From Sphaerolaimus hirsutus (lineage: Eukaryota; Nematoda; Chromadorea; Monhysterida; Sphaerolaimidae), in assembly GCA_964036195.1 (NCBI GenBank), contig OZ038452.1:12332704-12396703 (forward strand): a stretch of 64,000 nucleotides of DNA. Reading direction: 5' to 3'. Position 1 is the stretch's first letter. Each line of letters starts with the position of its first letter. The position numbers and the translations under genes are program-made. This document shows positions 44,600 through 56,222 of the stretch, one piece after another. The notes beneath the pieces were generated by a model. The model searched no databases and was not told the origin of the DNA. It saw only the letters and a list, made by a program, of their open reading frames with translations.

Positions 44600-46900
44600 A
44601 GCTGCACCAAGGGAGAGCCATGTGGAAACTGGAAAGGTGTCATATTGGCTATGTGCTAAGTGACTGGGTAGGCACATGTGCAATAGACACACTGCATATG
44701 GATTGATTCTTGGTGCATTGCAGTTGCACTTTGTCCCAGCTAGATGTTTGCATGTACATGTATAGTGATTGCACTGTTTACAAGCCTCACCCAAACCAGT
44801 GCAGAAGCTTGGTTTATGCACTTTCAGCTATAAGTTTCAAGTTTGTGTATTAAAAATGTGGTGATGAAAATGTGAACACATGAGTTGGTATTTTGTGCAG
44901 ATACCAACAAATTATGTGAGAAGATGCATCTGAGTGGGTGCATGAGAGCAGCTGGTGCAACAGCAGAACACTGGGCACAAGCCAAATGGGGATGTTGCAT
45001 TGTCCATGTGTCAGGATCAGTGGGTAGGCACACAGACAATGCAGCACCCCAGTGTGGCTGGACACTTGTGCTGCTGTGTGCAGTCAGCTGGGCTCATGCC
45101 CCTGCCCAGCTACCCAGCACCTGATTGCAACTCTGCCATGTTTGTTGGTGCCATCTCCATGTTAGAGTATTGCATCAGGAATCGTCAGCTGCAGCATATA
45201 ACTAATGGGTTTTTATTTTGTTTACGTGTCATACCAGGTTTACAGAATAGTATAGAAAAATGCAGTGACTAAATTTAGGTGTAGACACAGGTGCACATTT
45301 TGCTGCAAGTCGTTGCACCATTAAAATTTGCTGTTTCAATGGTGCAACTACTTGTTAGTTGGCATTGGTCTGTTGGTAATTCGTGAAGCACTGACTAAAC
45401 ACCAACATATCACATGCACCTATGAGAGTTGATAAACACGCTATGGCACAAGGTGCTTCAGCTGCTGCACCTGCATACCAGCTCTGAGGTCCACTCACAG
45501 TGCTGGGTAGCCCATTGTCTGTGTGTCATGGGTAGGCCACAGTCATGTGATACCCATTCACTGGGATTGGACCACAGTGCATTGCAGCCAGCTGACTGCA
45601 CCTTGTTGTGCTGCCAAGAAAATGTGACAAAGCAGTTCGGGTGTGCAGTTGATGCACAGCAGAACACTGGGCAACAGCCAAATAGGGCACCTGTTGGATT
45701 GTCCAGGTGTGGAAATCCGTGAGTAGGCACACAGACAATGCAACACCCCAGTGGGGCTGGGCCCTTGTGCTCTGTGTGCAGTCGCTGGGCACATGCCCCT
45801 GCCCAACTACCCAGCACCTGCTTGAACACTGATGCACAGTTGGTCAGTGACATATACATATGTAAGCAGTATTGAAGCAGAATTGTTTGTGACAATATAT
45901 AACTAACATCTTACATAATTTGTACAGGTTTTTTTGTTATTGCACAGAAAATATATTGAACTGCACCAGTGCACCTAAAATTGTGAACACTGATGCATAT
46001 ACATGGTAAAATGCATGTCCTGTGTTGCAGTGGCACATGCAAACACATATTAGCTGTTATGGACTTGTGGAATGTGAAAATTGCTTGCCAGAAACTAATG
46101 GAGTTGATGTACATGTCATAGCGCAATGTGATAGCTGCTGCGCACCAGGTCTGAGGTGCACTCCCAGTGCCGGGTAGCACATTGTCTGTGTGTCATGGGT
46201 AGCCCACAGTCATGTGATACCTATCCACTGGAATTGGACCCTCAGAGCATTGCAGCCAGCTGACTGCACACAATCATGCTGCTGTCACACAGTTCACAAG
46301 CGTCTCCTGAGGTAGTGCAGAAGTGCACATCACACGATGTTACATGTGCAGTGGAGTCACGAGTAAGTTTTTCAAAGTTTGTGTAACATATCCACTTTAT
46401 GTGTTTCATAGAAAGAAAGACATAGAAACACTTTATGACTTTAGGCCACATTACAAAATTGTTTTTTTCATCGTCAGCACACTATGAGCAAATGCTGTTG
46501 AATGCAAATTGTTTGGCATAGGTGTTACATGATGATAGCAATAACAACAGTTGCCAATCTGCTAACAAGGAGATCAAATGAAAGTGTCTGAAAATGTGAA
46601 CACACAAGTATGAGTAAACACCAAACACAACCAACTTGTGTGAGAAAATGCAACCATGGTGGTGCAAGTGTGCAGCTGTTGAACACAGCATAACAGTGGG
46701 AAAACCAAAGGCGGCACCTGGTTAATTGACAATGCGTCAAGATCAGTGGGTGGACACGTATGATGAAACAGCCATGTAGGGTTGGACATTGTGCTGTGTG
46801 TGAAGTCTGCTGTGCTGTGTGTGAAGACTGGCTGCCTGGTGCAGACGAACTGTGAAGTGTGATGAAGTACCTTCATGCAAACACACAGCAGCAGTGTGAA
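44600..46900. repeat. Degenerate array with period of about 690 bp
   Basis: The phrase GCAGAACACTGGGCA followed by AGCCAAAT occurs at about 44965 and 45660. The phrase CAGTCATGTGATACC followed by GACTGCAC occurs at about 45540-45600 and 46208-46270. Related but weaker text occurs at 44620-44700 and 46650-46860. Three to four units. The frames it contains (several of 70-145 codons) lie on both strands. Confidence 0.75.
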
Positions 46901-46998
46901 TGCATCCAGATACTTAACATCACTTCATGCCAAGCCATGCAAAGTTTGTAAACATGGTTCAGATGCATGTCGCAACTGTGATCATCATGATGATAGTT

Positions 46999-48300
46999 CA
47001 GAGGTCTCCAACATTTTGGCCCTCGCGGGGGCTGGATAGATAGCAAATCGCTCCTCCGGAGGCATAGATAGCTGAACATTTTTCTGGGGGGGCCGGGGGG
47101 GCTGGCAGGGGGCACAATATATAGGCTTTTCAAGGTTAAGAAGGCAGAAAGGGGGAAAATCGTAAATAATCAGTTCAAAGTAGCCAAAAGTAGGTTTAAA
47201 ATGTCTAAAATAGGTATATAACCATGCATATAGCCGGAAAGCACGATTTTGAAGGTGAAAAATGGGATAAAAAGTGATAAAAAGGTGCGAAAATTAGTGA
47301 TTTTGAGCGAAAATTGGGGCAAAATTTCTCAAAAACCACTCCAGATAGATAGCAGAGTTGCGAAAGCGTATTTACGCTTACCCGAAATACCTGGGTAAAT
47401 GGGTATTTATACTTACGCTTACGCTTACGCTTTCGTAAAATACCCATACGCTTTTTTACGCTTTCCCAGCCGAATTACCCGGGTACTGAAAGCGTAAAAA
47501 ACGTCTCACACGGTCCAGTTTCATGCTTCAAAAAAGTGTAAAACAACAAAAAATGAAATGAACGAAAACGCGTACAAAAAAACTGACTGCGTGTGTGCAG
47601 TATCACACTAAAAACAGCAGCAAATGTACACAATTCTGTTGAAATACAAATGTCTCGTTAAACTTGTCTTGCTTAGCAATATCGTAGCTTCAGATAAGGA
47701 ATTTTGGGGCTGAAAATGGATTGCTAAAACTGTCGCTGAGAGCTTTATTTTGAAACAGTTCACTGAACAAAAACAGACAGAATCTGGGATGCATTACCTT
47801 TGCTGCCACTGTATTTGAGTATATATTCACCTGGTATGCATATTTACTCGATTGTGAATGCATACAGAAACTATGTATAATAAGTATGCAACTGTGTACT
47901 AATTTAATGTGAAAATATGAATGACAATGGTGTATAAATTCATCTAATAGTGAAAGCAAGGGTTTTTCTGACGCAAGAACACTTTCTCAATGAAATTTAC
48001 GCTTACGCTTTATTTTACGCTTTCCTAGGTATTTTAAAAATACCTTACGCTTACAGTATCCATACTCAAAAATGGGAAAGTGTATTTACGCTTACGCTTA
48101 CGCTTTCCAAAAATACCGGTATTTTAACAACTCTGATAGATAGATAGCTGAGCGATTTGGGGGGGGGGGGTCTTTGGGGGTAGAAGCCAAAAATTTTGCC
48201 TCGGGATAGATAGATAGCTGAGCGGCCTCCGGGATAGATAGATAGCTGGCCGATTTGGGGGGGGGCAGCCCCCCCCCCCCACCCCCGTAGGAGACCCCTG
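46999..48300. mobile_element. hAT-like MITE, GGTCTCC family, 8-bp TSD, hosting another MITE
   Basis: The ends CAGAGGTCTCC and GGAGACCCCTG are flanked by TGATAGTT (46991-46998 and 48301-48308). The subterminal arms carry GATAGATAGC and C/G-run words. The element at 47353-48135 is inserted in an ATAGATAG word. Confidence 0.93.
47353..48135. mobile_element. hAT-like MITE with TTACGC word arms, 8-bp TSD
   Basis: The ends CAGAGTTGCGAAAGCG and GGTATTTTAACAACTCTG are flanked by ATAGATAG (47345-47352 and 48136-48143). The arms are TTACGCTTACGC words alternating with GGTATTT. The centre is unique and non-coding. Confidence 0.9.
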
Positions 48301-48775
48301 TGATAGTTGAAGCATGGAAGACACTTCACCAAAACAACTTGTATGGCAAGTGAAAGTGCATGATAAGATAAGCTTCTTCAGATAAGCTGCATCATGTGTC
48401 GATGCGTGTCCATTTTGTCCACACACATCACAAAACAAGTTTTTACAGTGTGTCTATCCTGGACCAACACACCAATCCTGGTCTGGATCCCAGCTTTCCA
48501 AAATTTCAGTGTGGTCCCGGTCCCAGTTAGTTAATGTTGGCTGTAAGACATAAGTGACTGTGCATGCATGGTGCAAAGTGAAGGGGTATACCAGAGATAA
48601 ATAGTAAGTAACTTTCCCCTAGTAACTTTCCACCAGCAATGTGTTTTTATTTAACATTTGAGTGTGAGTTTTCAAGGCAGGAATTCTTTTTATGTCAGTA
48701 ATCTGAATTTCTATCAAATACTTCTATCATTTTAATATGCTAAACTGCTCCTGCATTAAGTTTGGCACCGTTTTT

Positions 48776-49460
48776 ATTTTCTTACAAGTGCCATAGCTCC
48801 AGCTGTGGGAGGAAATAGAGGGTGAAATTTGAGGGCCAAAAGTCATGTGGCCATTTGGGAAAATAGGCCAAACCACCCACTATTATAGACCAGCAGGTGG
48901 CTACAGTGACCCCCTGAATGGGGGTCGCCATAGAAAAAATTTTTTTTTTAGAATTTTCACTGTCGGCCACAAGGACGTAGCCAGGGGGGGCGGGGGGGGC
49001 GGCCGCCCCCCCCCTTCCCGGGCCGGACCAAAAAATGTGCCAGAAATGGCACTTTCAGAAGACGATTTTGTCGACAGTTTGAAAAAATTTTGCGCGCAAG
49101 CGCGCATTTTCCATTCGCAACATATATTTTCGGCTGGCCGGTCTCCGCGGCCTCAAAGCCAGTGAAAATGGACTGAATTCATGTCCATGTCGCTCTTTAT
49201 GCCTGTAAAATAACGACGTATGCTGCTGTTTTGGCGCCAATGCCAACGCCAGTAGCGCTATGGCGTGGCGCCTACGAATGGCGCCAGCGCCATGGCGCCA
49301 TTCCCCTTCTACAGGGGTAAAATTTTAGGGGGGGGGGGGCGCCGCCCCCCCCGTTCGCCGGGCTCCGTATACAATCCGCCCCCCCCCGCTCAAAAATCCT
49401 GGCTACGTCCCTGGTCGGCCACAAGTTTGGCACAAGAAGTGTACCATCTAGTAGAGGCTC
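48776..49460. repeat. GGGTCGCC-family unit split by a MITE
   Basis: CTCCAGCTGTGGGAGG, a C-rich patch and GAATGGGGGTCGCC occur in family order. The text GTCGGCCACAAG resumes after the insertion at 49414. Confidence 0.65.
48970..49413. mobile_element. hAT-like MITE, CA(A/G)GGACGTAGCC ends, 8-bp TSD
   Basis: The ends CAAGGACGTAGCCAGG and CCTGGCTACGTCCCTG are flanked by GTCGGCCA (48962-48969 and 49414-49421). It contains TTTTGCGCGCAAGCGCGCA and GGCGCC words. Confidence 0.93.
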
Positions 49461-49565
49461 TATCTCAGCTCTGGGTGTGGTTGATGTGTGAATAATGGGG
49501 GTAATGTAGTCAACACAATTGGAAGCGTCTTGGGCAATTGATTCAATGCGCTGATACCGATTCAG

Positions 49566-49702
49566 AATGGGCAGTCCCACATGAAAAATGTCGACGCTGC
49601 CGCAGTACCTTTACCCCTGAGCAAACCGGGTGGACTCTAATTGCTCCTATAAACACTTCCCAGACTTCGCAGAAACCCCCCAGAGTGCAGCGACGAGAAA
49701 AC
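49566..49702 (+). CDS. Candidate exon with CxxC motif, unidentified gene
   Basis: Between CCGATTCAG and a consensus GTGAGT donor. The frame reads WAVPHEKCRRCRSTFTPEQT, then GWTLIAPINTSQTSQKPPRV and QRREN. A CxxC plus basic residues could be half of a zinc-binding site. Ends in phase 0, which is compatible with the exon candidate at 53173. No partner exons are certain. Confidence 0.35.
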
Positions 49703-50494
49703 GTGAGTGCACGGCGAAAATTGGCAGGTGAACCTGTTGGGTAATTTTTTGCAAATCTGTTTTTACCCAGAAAAAGGCATTTTACACCGACATGTAGCAA
49801 GAATGGCGTTACATTGAGAGACGCGTTGCAAAATACATACAGTGAATGACTTAACAGTGACTAGGCGATTTTACAGGACCTTGAAGAAATAATAACATAA
49901 GCAATTAAAATAGGCTAGTGTGAACAAGGCAGTACTGCGCGGCGCCAAGTGAAAAGCTACGTAAATACATATATGGAGAGTTTTATTCACCAGTGCATGA
50001 ACGTCTAGTGTAGCACGAATGTAATTTTCTCACCGTTTTGTAGATAGCTAGCTAGGTATATTCAAACTGAATTTTGTACCCAAACGTTCATGAAAAACGA
50101 ACTTTTCGGCACATTTTGAAAGATCCGACCGGAATTATATTTTTTTAAATTCGAGTCTCAATAGTATTTTCAAAAACACTTTCATGATTAGTATGCAAAA
50201 TTTCAGGCGTGCACTCCGATTTTGGAATGAAATTCTACACATGGCCATAGACATAAAATGGTCCAAAATTCTGGCGGTGACAGTGAGTGACAGGTATTTT
50301 TGTGGCGGTGACACCAATATATATATATATATATATGTATAAAGAACATATGCTGTGACTCATATTCATGTATAGTTTTAGCATATTATAGTTTATCCAA
50401 CTAGTTTACAGCTAGCCATCACACACTTGACACAGTACACCCACAAAAATTAACTTGCAAAATTATGGCACTGAATTACATCAGCCAAAAAACC
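49703..50494. other. No gene recognised; (AT)n at 50316-50336
   Basis: Unassigned AT-rich DNA with one AT microsatellite. Confidence 0.4.
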
Positions 50495-52171
50495 CTAATA
50501 CTTTCCGTATTTGGCCATGTGCCCATCAATCCGTCTAACAAAAGCAGTTGCAATCTTATTATTGGGAATATTCATCAGAATATCACTATTCAGATGAAGG
50601 ACAATAGAGGCATCAAGATGCTGGTTTGATATGCGATTTCTTGTGCTTGTTTTCAGTCTCTTCAAGCTCCCCAGTCCACGCTCATTTGTTGCTGTCGTTG
50701 CTGGATATAGCACAAACATATGCACAAGTTTGGCCAGTTGGCTGAATTTTGCGATAGCCATGATGTTGTGGTTTGAGAGAAGGCTGATCAGCCGAGTCAT
50801 CAAATTCTTTTCACCAGCATCTGTGTGCTCATCATAATACCTGATGTGTAAATGGTAAAATTGCTATTTTTGAGAACATTCCACATTGTATATTCTATGT
50901 TGGGAAGCAAATATTCTACATTCTACATTTCATATTCAAAAATACACTTATGAATCTGCCCGAAACAAACCATTTCAGCCGTCCAAGTTCAGATAAAAGT
51001 GCCTTTTCATCAAATTCACAGTCTCCTTTACCATTGCAACACTTCTTTGCAATCTGCAAGAAACATCCATATAATGAATATGATCAATTTGAGGACTGTG
51101 GATTTGAACACGAAATTTGTGAAAAAGATTTGATATTTCAATCAAAAAATTAGTATTGTAGCATGACTTACTTTTTTCAAAGAATCTGCTGAACCCGTAG
51201 AAACTGTTCCAGTCTTCAAAACTTCCTTCAACACAAGTTGCAGTCTCAATGCATAGCCAAGCCCAACTTGACCAAATCGATTCAGCAAAGCCGCACGAAA
51301 CTCAATTAGAGATAATTTGAATCTGTGTAAAATTTATGTAAATATATGAAAATTTACCATTTATAAAATGCATACAAAGAAAAGTTGATGTGTAAACACA
51401 CATCTCTTTATATCTCTTCATTACTCCCTTTGTCAGTTCATGGCTTGGAAATTTTTTGCCATACTTTTCACCCAGTTCCAAGTACCATTGGTCCAGGTAT
51501 TGTTGCTCACTGCAAAGCAAAGCAAGCTGTTTTACAATAAGCATTAAAAAATAAGTGAATTGGACAAAATATAATTATCTAATCTGAGATAATCCTTCAA
51601 AAAATAAAAATAAATTTTTCTTCAAATTATTTTCTGATATTTATAAAAGATAAATCTCCTAAGATGTTTTCAATGCTATTCACAGTTGCACATTTGTATA
51701 TTACCAGTACAAACCCACCTCATTTTCAACAAATTTTTAGCTGTCACATTTGCAGACTCTTTTGCATCAAGCACAGTACAAGATACCCTTTGTACAGCGG
51801 CACTGAGCAAATCAGCCTGCTCCATGATACTGTGCAAAATCTGCATTTGGACAAAGTTTTCCCATGTGCTCAATGCATCTAGAAGCTCTTTCGCTTTAAC
51901 CCTGACATCATTTTTCACATCTGATGCCACTGCCTGGTCAAAAGTGAAGAATTTTCAGAGTATAAATATGTAATTATAAATTAGAAATTTGACACAATCG
52001 ATTACAGCAATCAGAGCTGCACGGTCTTTCTCTTGTTGCTTTGATAACCCAGAAAAGACCTTATCTGCTATTGATTCAGCTTCACCACAAGCAATTCTAG
52101 CATTATTTTCTGCTTCCAAATGGAATGCACTCTTTTCATGGTTGTCAAAAAGCGAGCGTCCAGTATTCCAT
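50495..52171 (-). CDS. hAT-derived protein with C-terminal dimerisation region, six exons
   Basis: Minus-strand exons 52171-52006, 51933-51719, 51509-51402, 51322-51172, 51053-50971 and 50840-50495 all have GT-AG borders, and phases agree at every junction (0, 2, 2, 0, 2), giving about 355 residues and a stop. The first exon (WNTGRSLFDNHEKSAFHLEA) resembles the end of a TTF-type zinc finger as found in ZNF862/ZMYM-like hAT relatives. The last exon carries YPATTATNERGLGSLKRLKT, matching the hAT dimerisation consensus (P.T.AS/TNER..S.LKR.KT..R). The central RNase-H catalytic core of a full hAT transposase is not visible, so this may be a domesticated or internally shortened derivative. Upstream exons are not found. 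The frame is uninterrupted, which argues for recent use. Confidence 0.75.
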
Positions 52172-52258
52172 CTGCAACAAATGCAACAGTACATTGCTTT
52201 TTTAGCTTTATTCTTTAGTTTTTTTCACTTCTCTGCCTTGAAAAATCCTATATAAAAC

Positions 52259-52783
52259 CAGAGTTGTTAAAAGTACCAAACTTTTTTCAAATTTTTACTC
52301 ACCAACTGAGTACAGAAAATGTAAAGTAAAAGTTTTTTACTTTTACTTGTGAGTAAACATGAGTAAAATACTTTTTCCCCCAGAAAACATAAACATGAGT
52401 ATTTTTTAAGGAATTTTGCCCAAATTTTCACCAAAAAAATCACTAATTTTTGTGCCCTTTTCACCATTTTAACTTTTGAATTCACTATTGTATGTGCTAT
52501 TTGCCTATTTTCAGCTATTTTTTGCATTTTTTTCCTATTTTTTGCTTTTGTCTCATCTTTTTACCATCTATGCCTTGAACAAGCCTGTAAACAGTAAACA
52601 GTCTATCTGAAATTCGTAAACAAGCATGTAAACAGGCTATCTGAAATTCGTTTGCAGTACTCAAGTACTTTTAAAAAGTATACATAAAAAGCGAGCACAG
52701 GTACTTTTTTCAAAATCTACGTAAACGTATTTACTCAGTATACGTACTTTTTCAGTAAACGTAAATACGTTTGAACAACTATG
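52259..52783. mobile_element. MITE with GTAAAAGTAC word arms
   Basis: The left end CAGAGTTGTTAAAAGTACC and right end TTTGAACAACTATG are diverged inverted repeats of the CAGAGTTG type also seen at 47353-48135. TATAAAAC and ATAAAAGC flank it, imperfectly. It lies just upstream of the hAT-derived gene. Confidence 0.65.
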
Positions 52784-53172
52784 ATAAAAGCCCATCTGAA
52801 ATATATTTTCTGTACCTAAGAACTTTCAAAAAGTAATGTAAAAGTGAGTACCAGTACTTTTTCTGAGGAAATGTTAAGGTATTTCTCAGTACTCAAATAT
52901 ACATATTTATTGAGTAAGCATAAATACATCTTAACAGTAATGGAAAATACAAACTTGGAGGTGCTTTCTTATGATGGAAAATTGCAAAAAAAAACACACA
53001 ACAACACCACACCTGCTAAAGCCACCTTTAACAAAAACATCTCTGAACCCAGTAGTGGATTGGGATTTTGGGAACTTAAAATTCGATTTACTCAAAATCG
53101 CATTTAGTGGACTTGTCGCCTTTTAGAAGTAGACGCCTCAAATAAATATGTTTTAACAACTACATCTGGGAG
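52784..53172. repeat. Further GTACTTTTT word remnants, no gene
   Basis: CAGTACTTTTTCTGAGG and related words to about 52940. The rest is unassigned. Confidence 0.4.
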
Positions 53173-53283
53173 TGGCAGCTGTTCCGCAACAGCCGCAAGG
53201 ACGTTAACACCAGTGACTGGCCCACGTTTCTCAAACAGATTGCTGCATCCCTGGAGTCTTCTGTCCAGAGTCAAGTCTTACTG
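53173..53283 (+). CDS. Candidate exon of an unidentified gene
   Basis: 37 codons of clearly higher GC than its surroundings: WQLFRNSRKDVNTSDWPTFL, then KQIAASLESSVQSQVLL, followed by a GTGGGT donor. The acceptor (CTGGGAG) is weak. It may belong with 49566-49702, in which case the hAT-derived gene would lie in its intron. Family unknown. Confidence 0.4.
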
Positions 53284-53461
53284 GTGGGTGTTGGGCATCT
53301 TTGTGCTTGGAGACTGAGTGATGGACTTTTGTGTATTTGCTTGGGGTGGTTAGGTTAATGGTTACTGTATTTCCTCGAAATACCCCCCATTTTGAGGGGG
53401 GGTATTTCGAGGGGGGCTTATTATTTCGCCTGAATTTCCAGTACGAAATTTTTGTCTGTAA

Positions 53462-54340
53462 AGCCGGAATTACAGCTCAGAGGCGTTTGACGTGAAATGA
53501 TGACGTCGTAAAATTGATAACATCAAAATAGACAAAGGTACAGCATTGAAATTTCAGAATTAGATAGTTCTAGTAATTGTGTGAAATGTCCCAAAAAATT
53601 TTTATCAACTATCATTATTTAAGTACCGTATTTCCTCGAAATACCCCCGGGGGGTTTATTGTTTCAGAGTGAGAATTTTGAGGGGGGTTAAACGAGGGGG
53701 GGGGGGGTATTTTGAGGGGGGGTTTATTATTTCGCCAGAAATTTTTTCAAATCCCAGTACTAAAATGTCGTCTGAAACGTACGCAGACGTCGAAAAATGC
53801 AACAAAAATCGCCATTTATAAGACTCTAAAGACATTTATAAGTGTGTAGACGTACAAACACTGTTCTCACATAACAGAGTCATCGTTTTTAACGTGTGTT
53901 CTGCATTGTCGGGATGACAAACCGCAGCCTTTGTCATTTACGTTCTCTATACACTAAATTTGGGGGGGGGGGTATTTTGAGGGGGGGGGTTTATAAGTTC
54001 ATAGTGTCCATTTTGAGGGGGGGTATTTCGAGGGGGGGGTATTTCGAGGGGGGGAGGTATTTCGAGGAAATACGGTAGTTATTAATTTAACATCAAAATT
54101 TTTTGGTGACGTAAAATGTTTGACGTGAAATGTTGATGTAGAATGTGTAAATTTTGACGTAAAATTAATAACTTATTTAATAATAATTATTTTATTAATT
54201 TTTTTAGGACATTACACACAATTACTAGAACCATCAAATTCCGAAATTTCAACGCTGTACCTATGTCTATTTTGATGTAGATAATCAATTTTACGACGTC
54301 ATCGTTTCACGTCAAACGCCGCTGAGCTGTAATTCCGGCT
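53462..54340. mobile_element. PIF/Harbinger-like MITE nested in the outer element
   Basis: The ends AGCCGGAATTACAGCTCAG and CTGAGCTGTAATTCCGGCT are flanked by TAA (53459-53461 and 54341-54343). The arms are about 140 bases, with GACGTCGTAAAATTGAT in both. An ACCGTATTTCC element is inserted inside. Confidence 0.85.
53625..54076. mobile_element. ACCGTATTTCC-family element nested inside a MITE inside its own family
   Basis: It starts ACCGTATTTCCTCGAAATAC and ends TTTCGAGGAAATACGGT. AGT is present on both sides. Confidence 0.8.
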
Positions 54341-54416
54341 TAACGTACGCGGACGTCGAAATCAATAAGCACCGTGTATAAGAGTCATTAGACGTACATA
54401 AGATGTAGATGGTAAG

Positions 54417-54713
54417 TAGCATTGAAAAAATAATCAATTTTTGGAAAATATAATCAATATAATCTCAGAAAATCTCTCATGAATAAAATATAATTAAATC
54501 TCTTTAAAAAAAAACCCTGTAAAAAATATAAATAAATATAAATATCAGAATTAAAGAGATTTTCTGATATTTTGAAAAATCTCAGAAAATTTCTTAAAAA
54601 GAAATTATACTTAAATCTCTCCGGAAAATTGCGGAAAAAATATAAATTTCAGAAAATCTTATATTTTGGGAGATTCCTTTAAGATAAACCTGGCAGAGAT
54701 TTTTTCAATGCTT
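54417..54713. mobile_element. AT-rich word MITE, near-perfect 8-bp TSD
   Basis: The ends TAGCATTGAAAAAA and TTTTTTCAATGCTT are flanked by ATGGTAAG and ATGGTAAT. The interior repeats AGAAAATCTCT and AAATATAA words. Confidence 0.7.
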
Positions 54714-55082
54714 ATGGTAATAAGAAACAGGTTCTAATGTAACCAGGGGTTTTGTAGATTTGGACCCCCACGGGGGCCAATATAGATAGCAAATCGCTCC
54801 TCCGGAGGGATAGATAGCTGAAAAAATTTTCTAGGGGGGGGGGGTTTGGGGGGGTTCGCGGCGGTTCAATATATAGGGTTTTCCGAGGTATAGAAGGAAG
54901 AAAAGGGGGAAAAATCGCTAAAAGTAGGTGAAAAATGGCTAAAAATAAGTATATAAGCACATATATAGCCAAAATCGGCGATAATGAACATGAGCTAGCG
55001 ATTTTGGAGGTGAAAAACTATGAAAAGGTACGAACATTAGCGATTTTGAGCAAAAATTTTTCCAAAATCGAACTAGATAGAT

Positions 55083-56222
55083 ACCGTATTACCTTGAAAT
55101 ACCCCCATGGGGGTTTATTATTTCGCCAGCAAAATTTGAGGGGGGGTAATTCGAGGGGGGGGGGGGGTTTATTCGAGGGGGGGGGGTTTATTCGAGGGGG
55201 GTTTATTATTTCGTCAGAACTTTTCATAAAAATCGTAGTAAATAGTAGGCATTTACATACCCAAAACAGGTAATAAATGTGTCCAAACAGGATATATTTG
55301 GACATAAAGACGTAGATAGCTACACAAACTATGTCTATGTGAAGGGTGTGCTTCTAAAAGTACCGATCTACAAAAAATCGATTTTGAGATAATCACGATT
55401 GAAAGTTTGGAGCATGCAATACCTATACATGGGTATTGGGTATGGGAATTTTTGGGTAGGGGTATTTTGGCCATATTGTTGGGTATCCACATGCATGGGT
55501 ATAATCATTGATTATACACATAACATTAGCTATATAAAATTTAGGGAATTGTATTTTTGTAGTACAGTACATTTTAAAGGAACAAATTGGTCATAGCGTG
55601 TAGATTGGTATTTTTAAAAGCACAAAATCAGAAAGCTGTAGATTGGTACTTGCACCATAATAAAAAAGCACAAAATGAGTTTTTGCACAACCGGACGCCG
55701 ATGTGACCTTCGTACTTTTAGAAGCACAAAAAATAATGTGCAGATTAGTACATTTAAAAGAACAATTTTGAAAAAAGTGTGTAGATCGGTACTTTTAAAG
55801 ACACAAAAGCTGAAAAAGCTTGTAGATCGGTACTTAAAAATTTCAAAAACTGTATTTTGCGATTTTTTTGCTTTTTTTGACCCCCCATATCTCAAAATTG
55901 AATTTCGCACCCCCCACATATTATATATATTTTTGAAGCGCATTTTTTTGGGGACCCCAAAAATGGTCCTAACTCAAATTTGAAAAATTTGTAGATCGGT
56001 ACTTTTAGAAGCACACCCTTCATGTGTTGCTGGAATGCAAATTAACAGTAATATACATCATGTACATTGCATACATGACGTATTTATTATGTACATGACG
56101 TACATCATTCCGAAGGGGGGGGGGTATTTCGAGGGGGGTTTATTATTTCCCCAGCTCATTTTGAGGGGGGGTTAATTCGAGGGCGGTTAATTCAAGGGGG
56201 GGATAATTCGAGGTAATACGGT
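55083..56222. mobile_element. ACCGTATTACC-type element nested in the GGTCTCC-family MITE
   Basis: It runs from ACCGTATTACCTTGAAATAC to TTCGAGGTAATACGGT. AGATAGAT and AGATAGCT flank it (7 of 8 identical). Confidence 0.75.
55341..56021. mobile_element. Innermost MITE with GATCGGTACTTTTA word arms
   Basis: The inverted ends are GAAGGGTGTGCTTCTAAAAG and CTTTTAGAAGCACACCCTTC without the final base or two. The arms repeat TAGATCGGTACTTTTAAA and GCACAAAA words. Confidence 0.8.
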
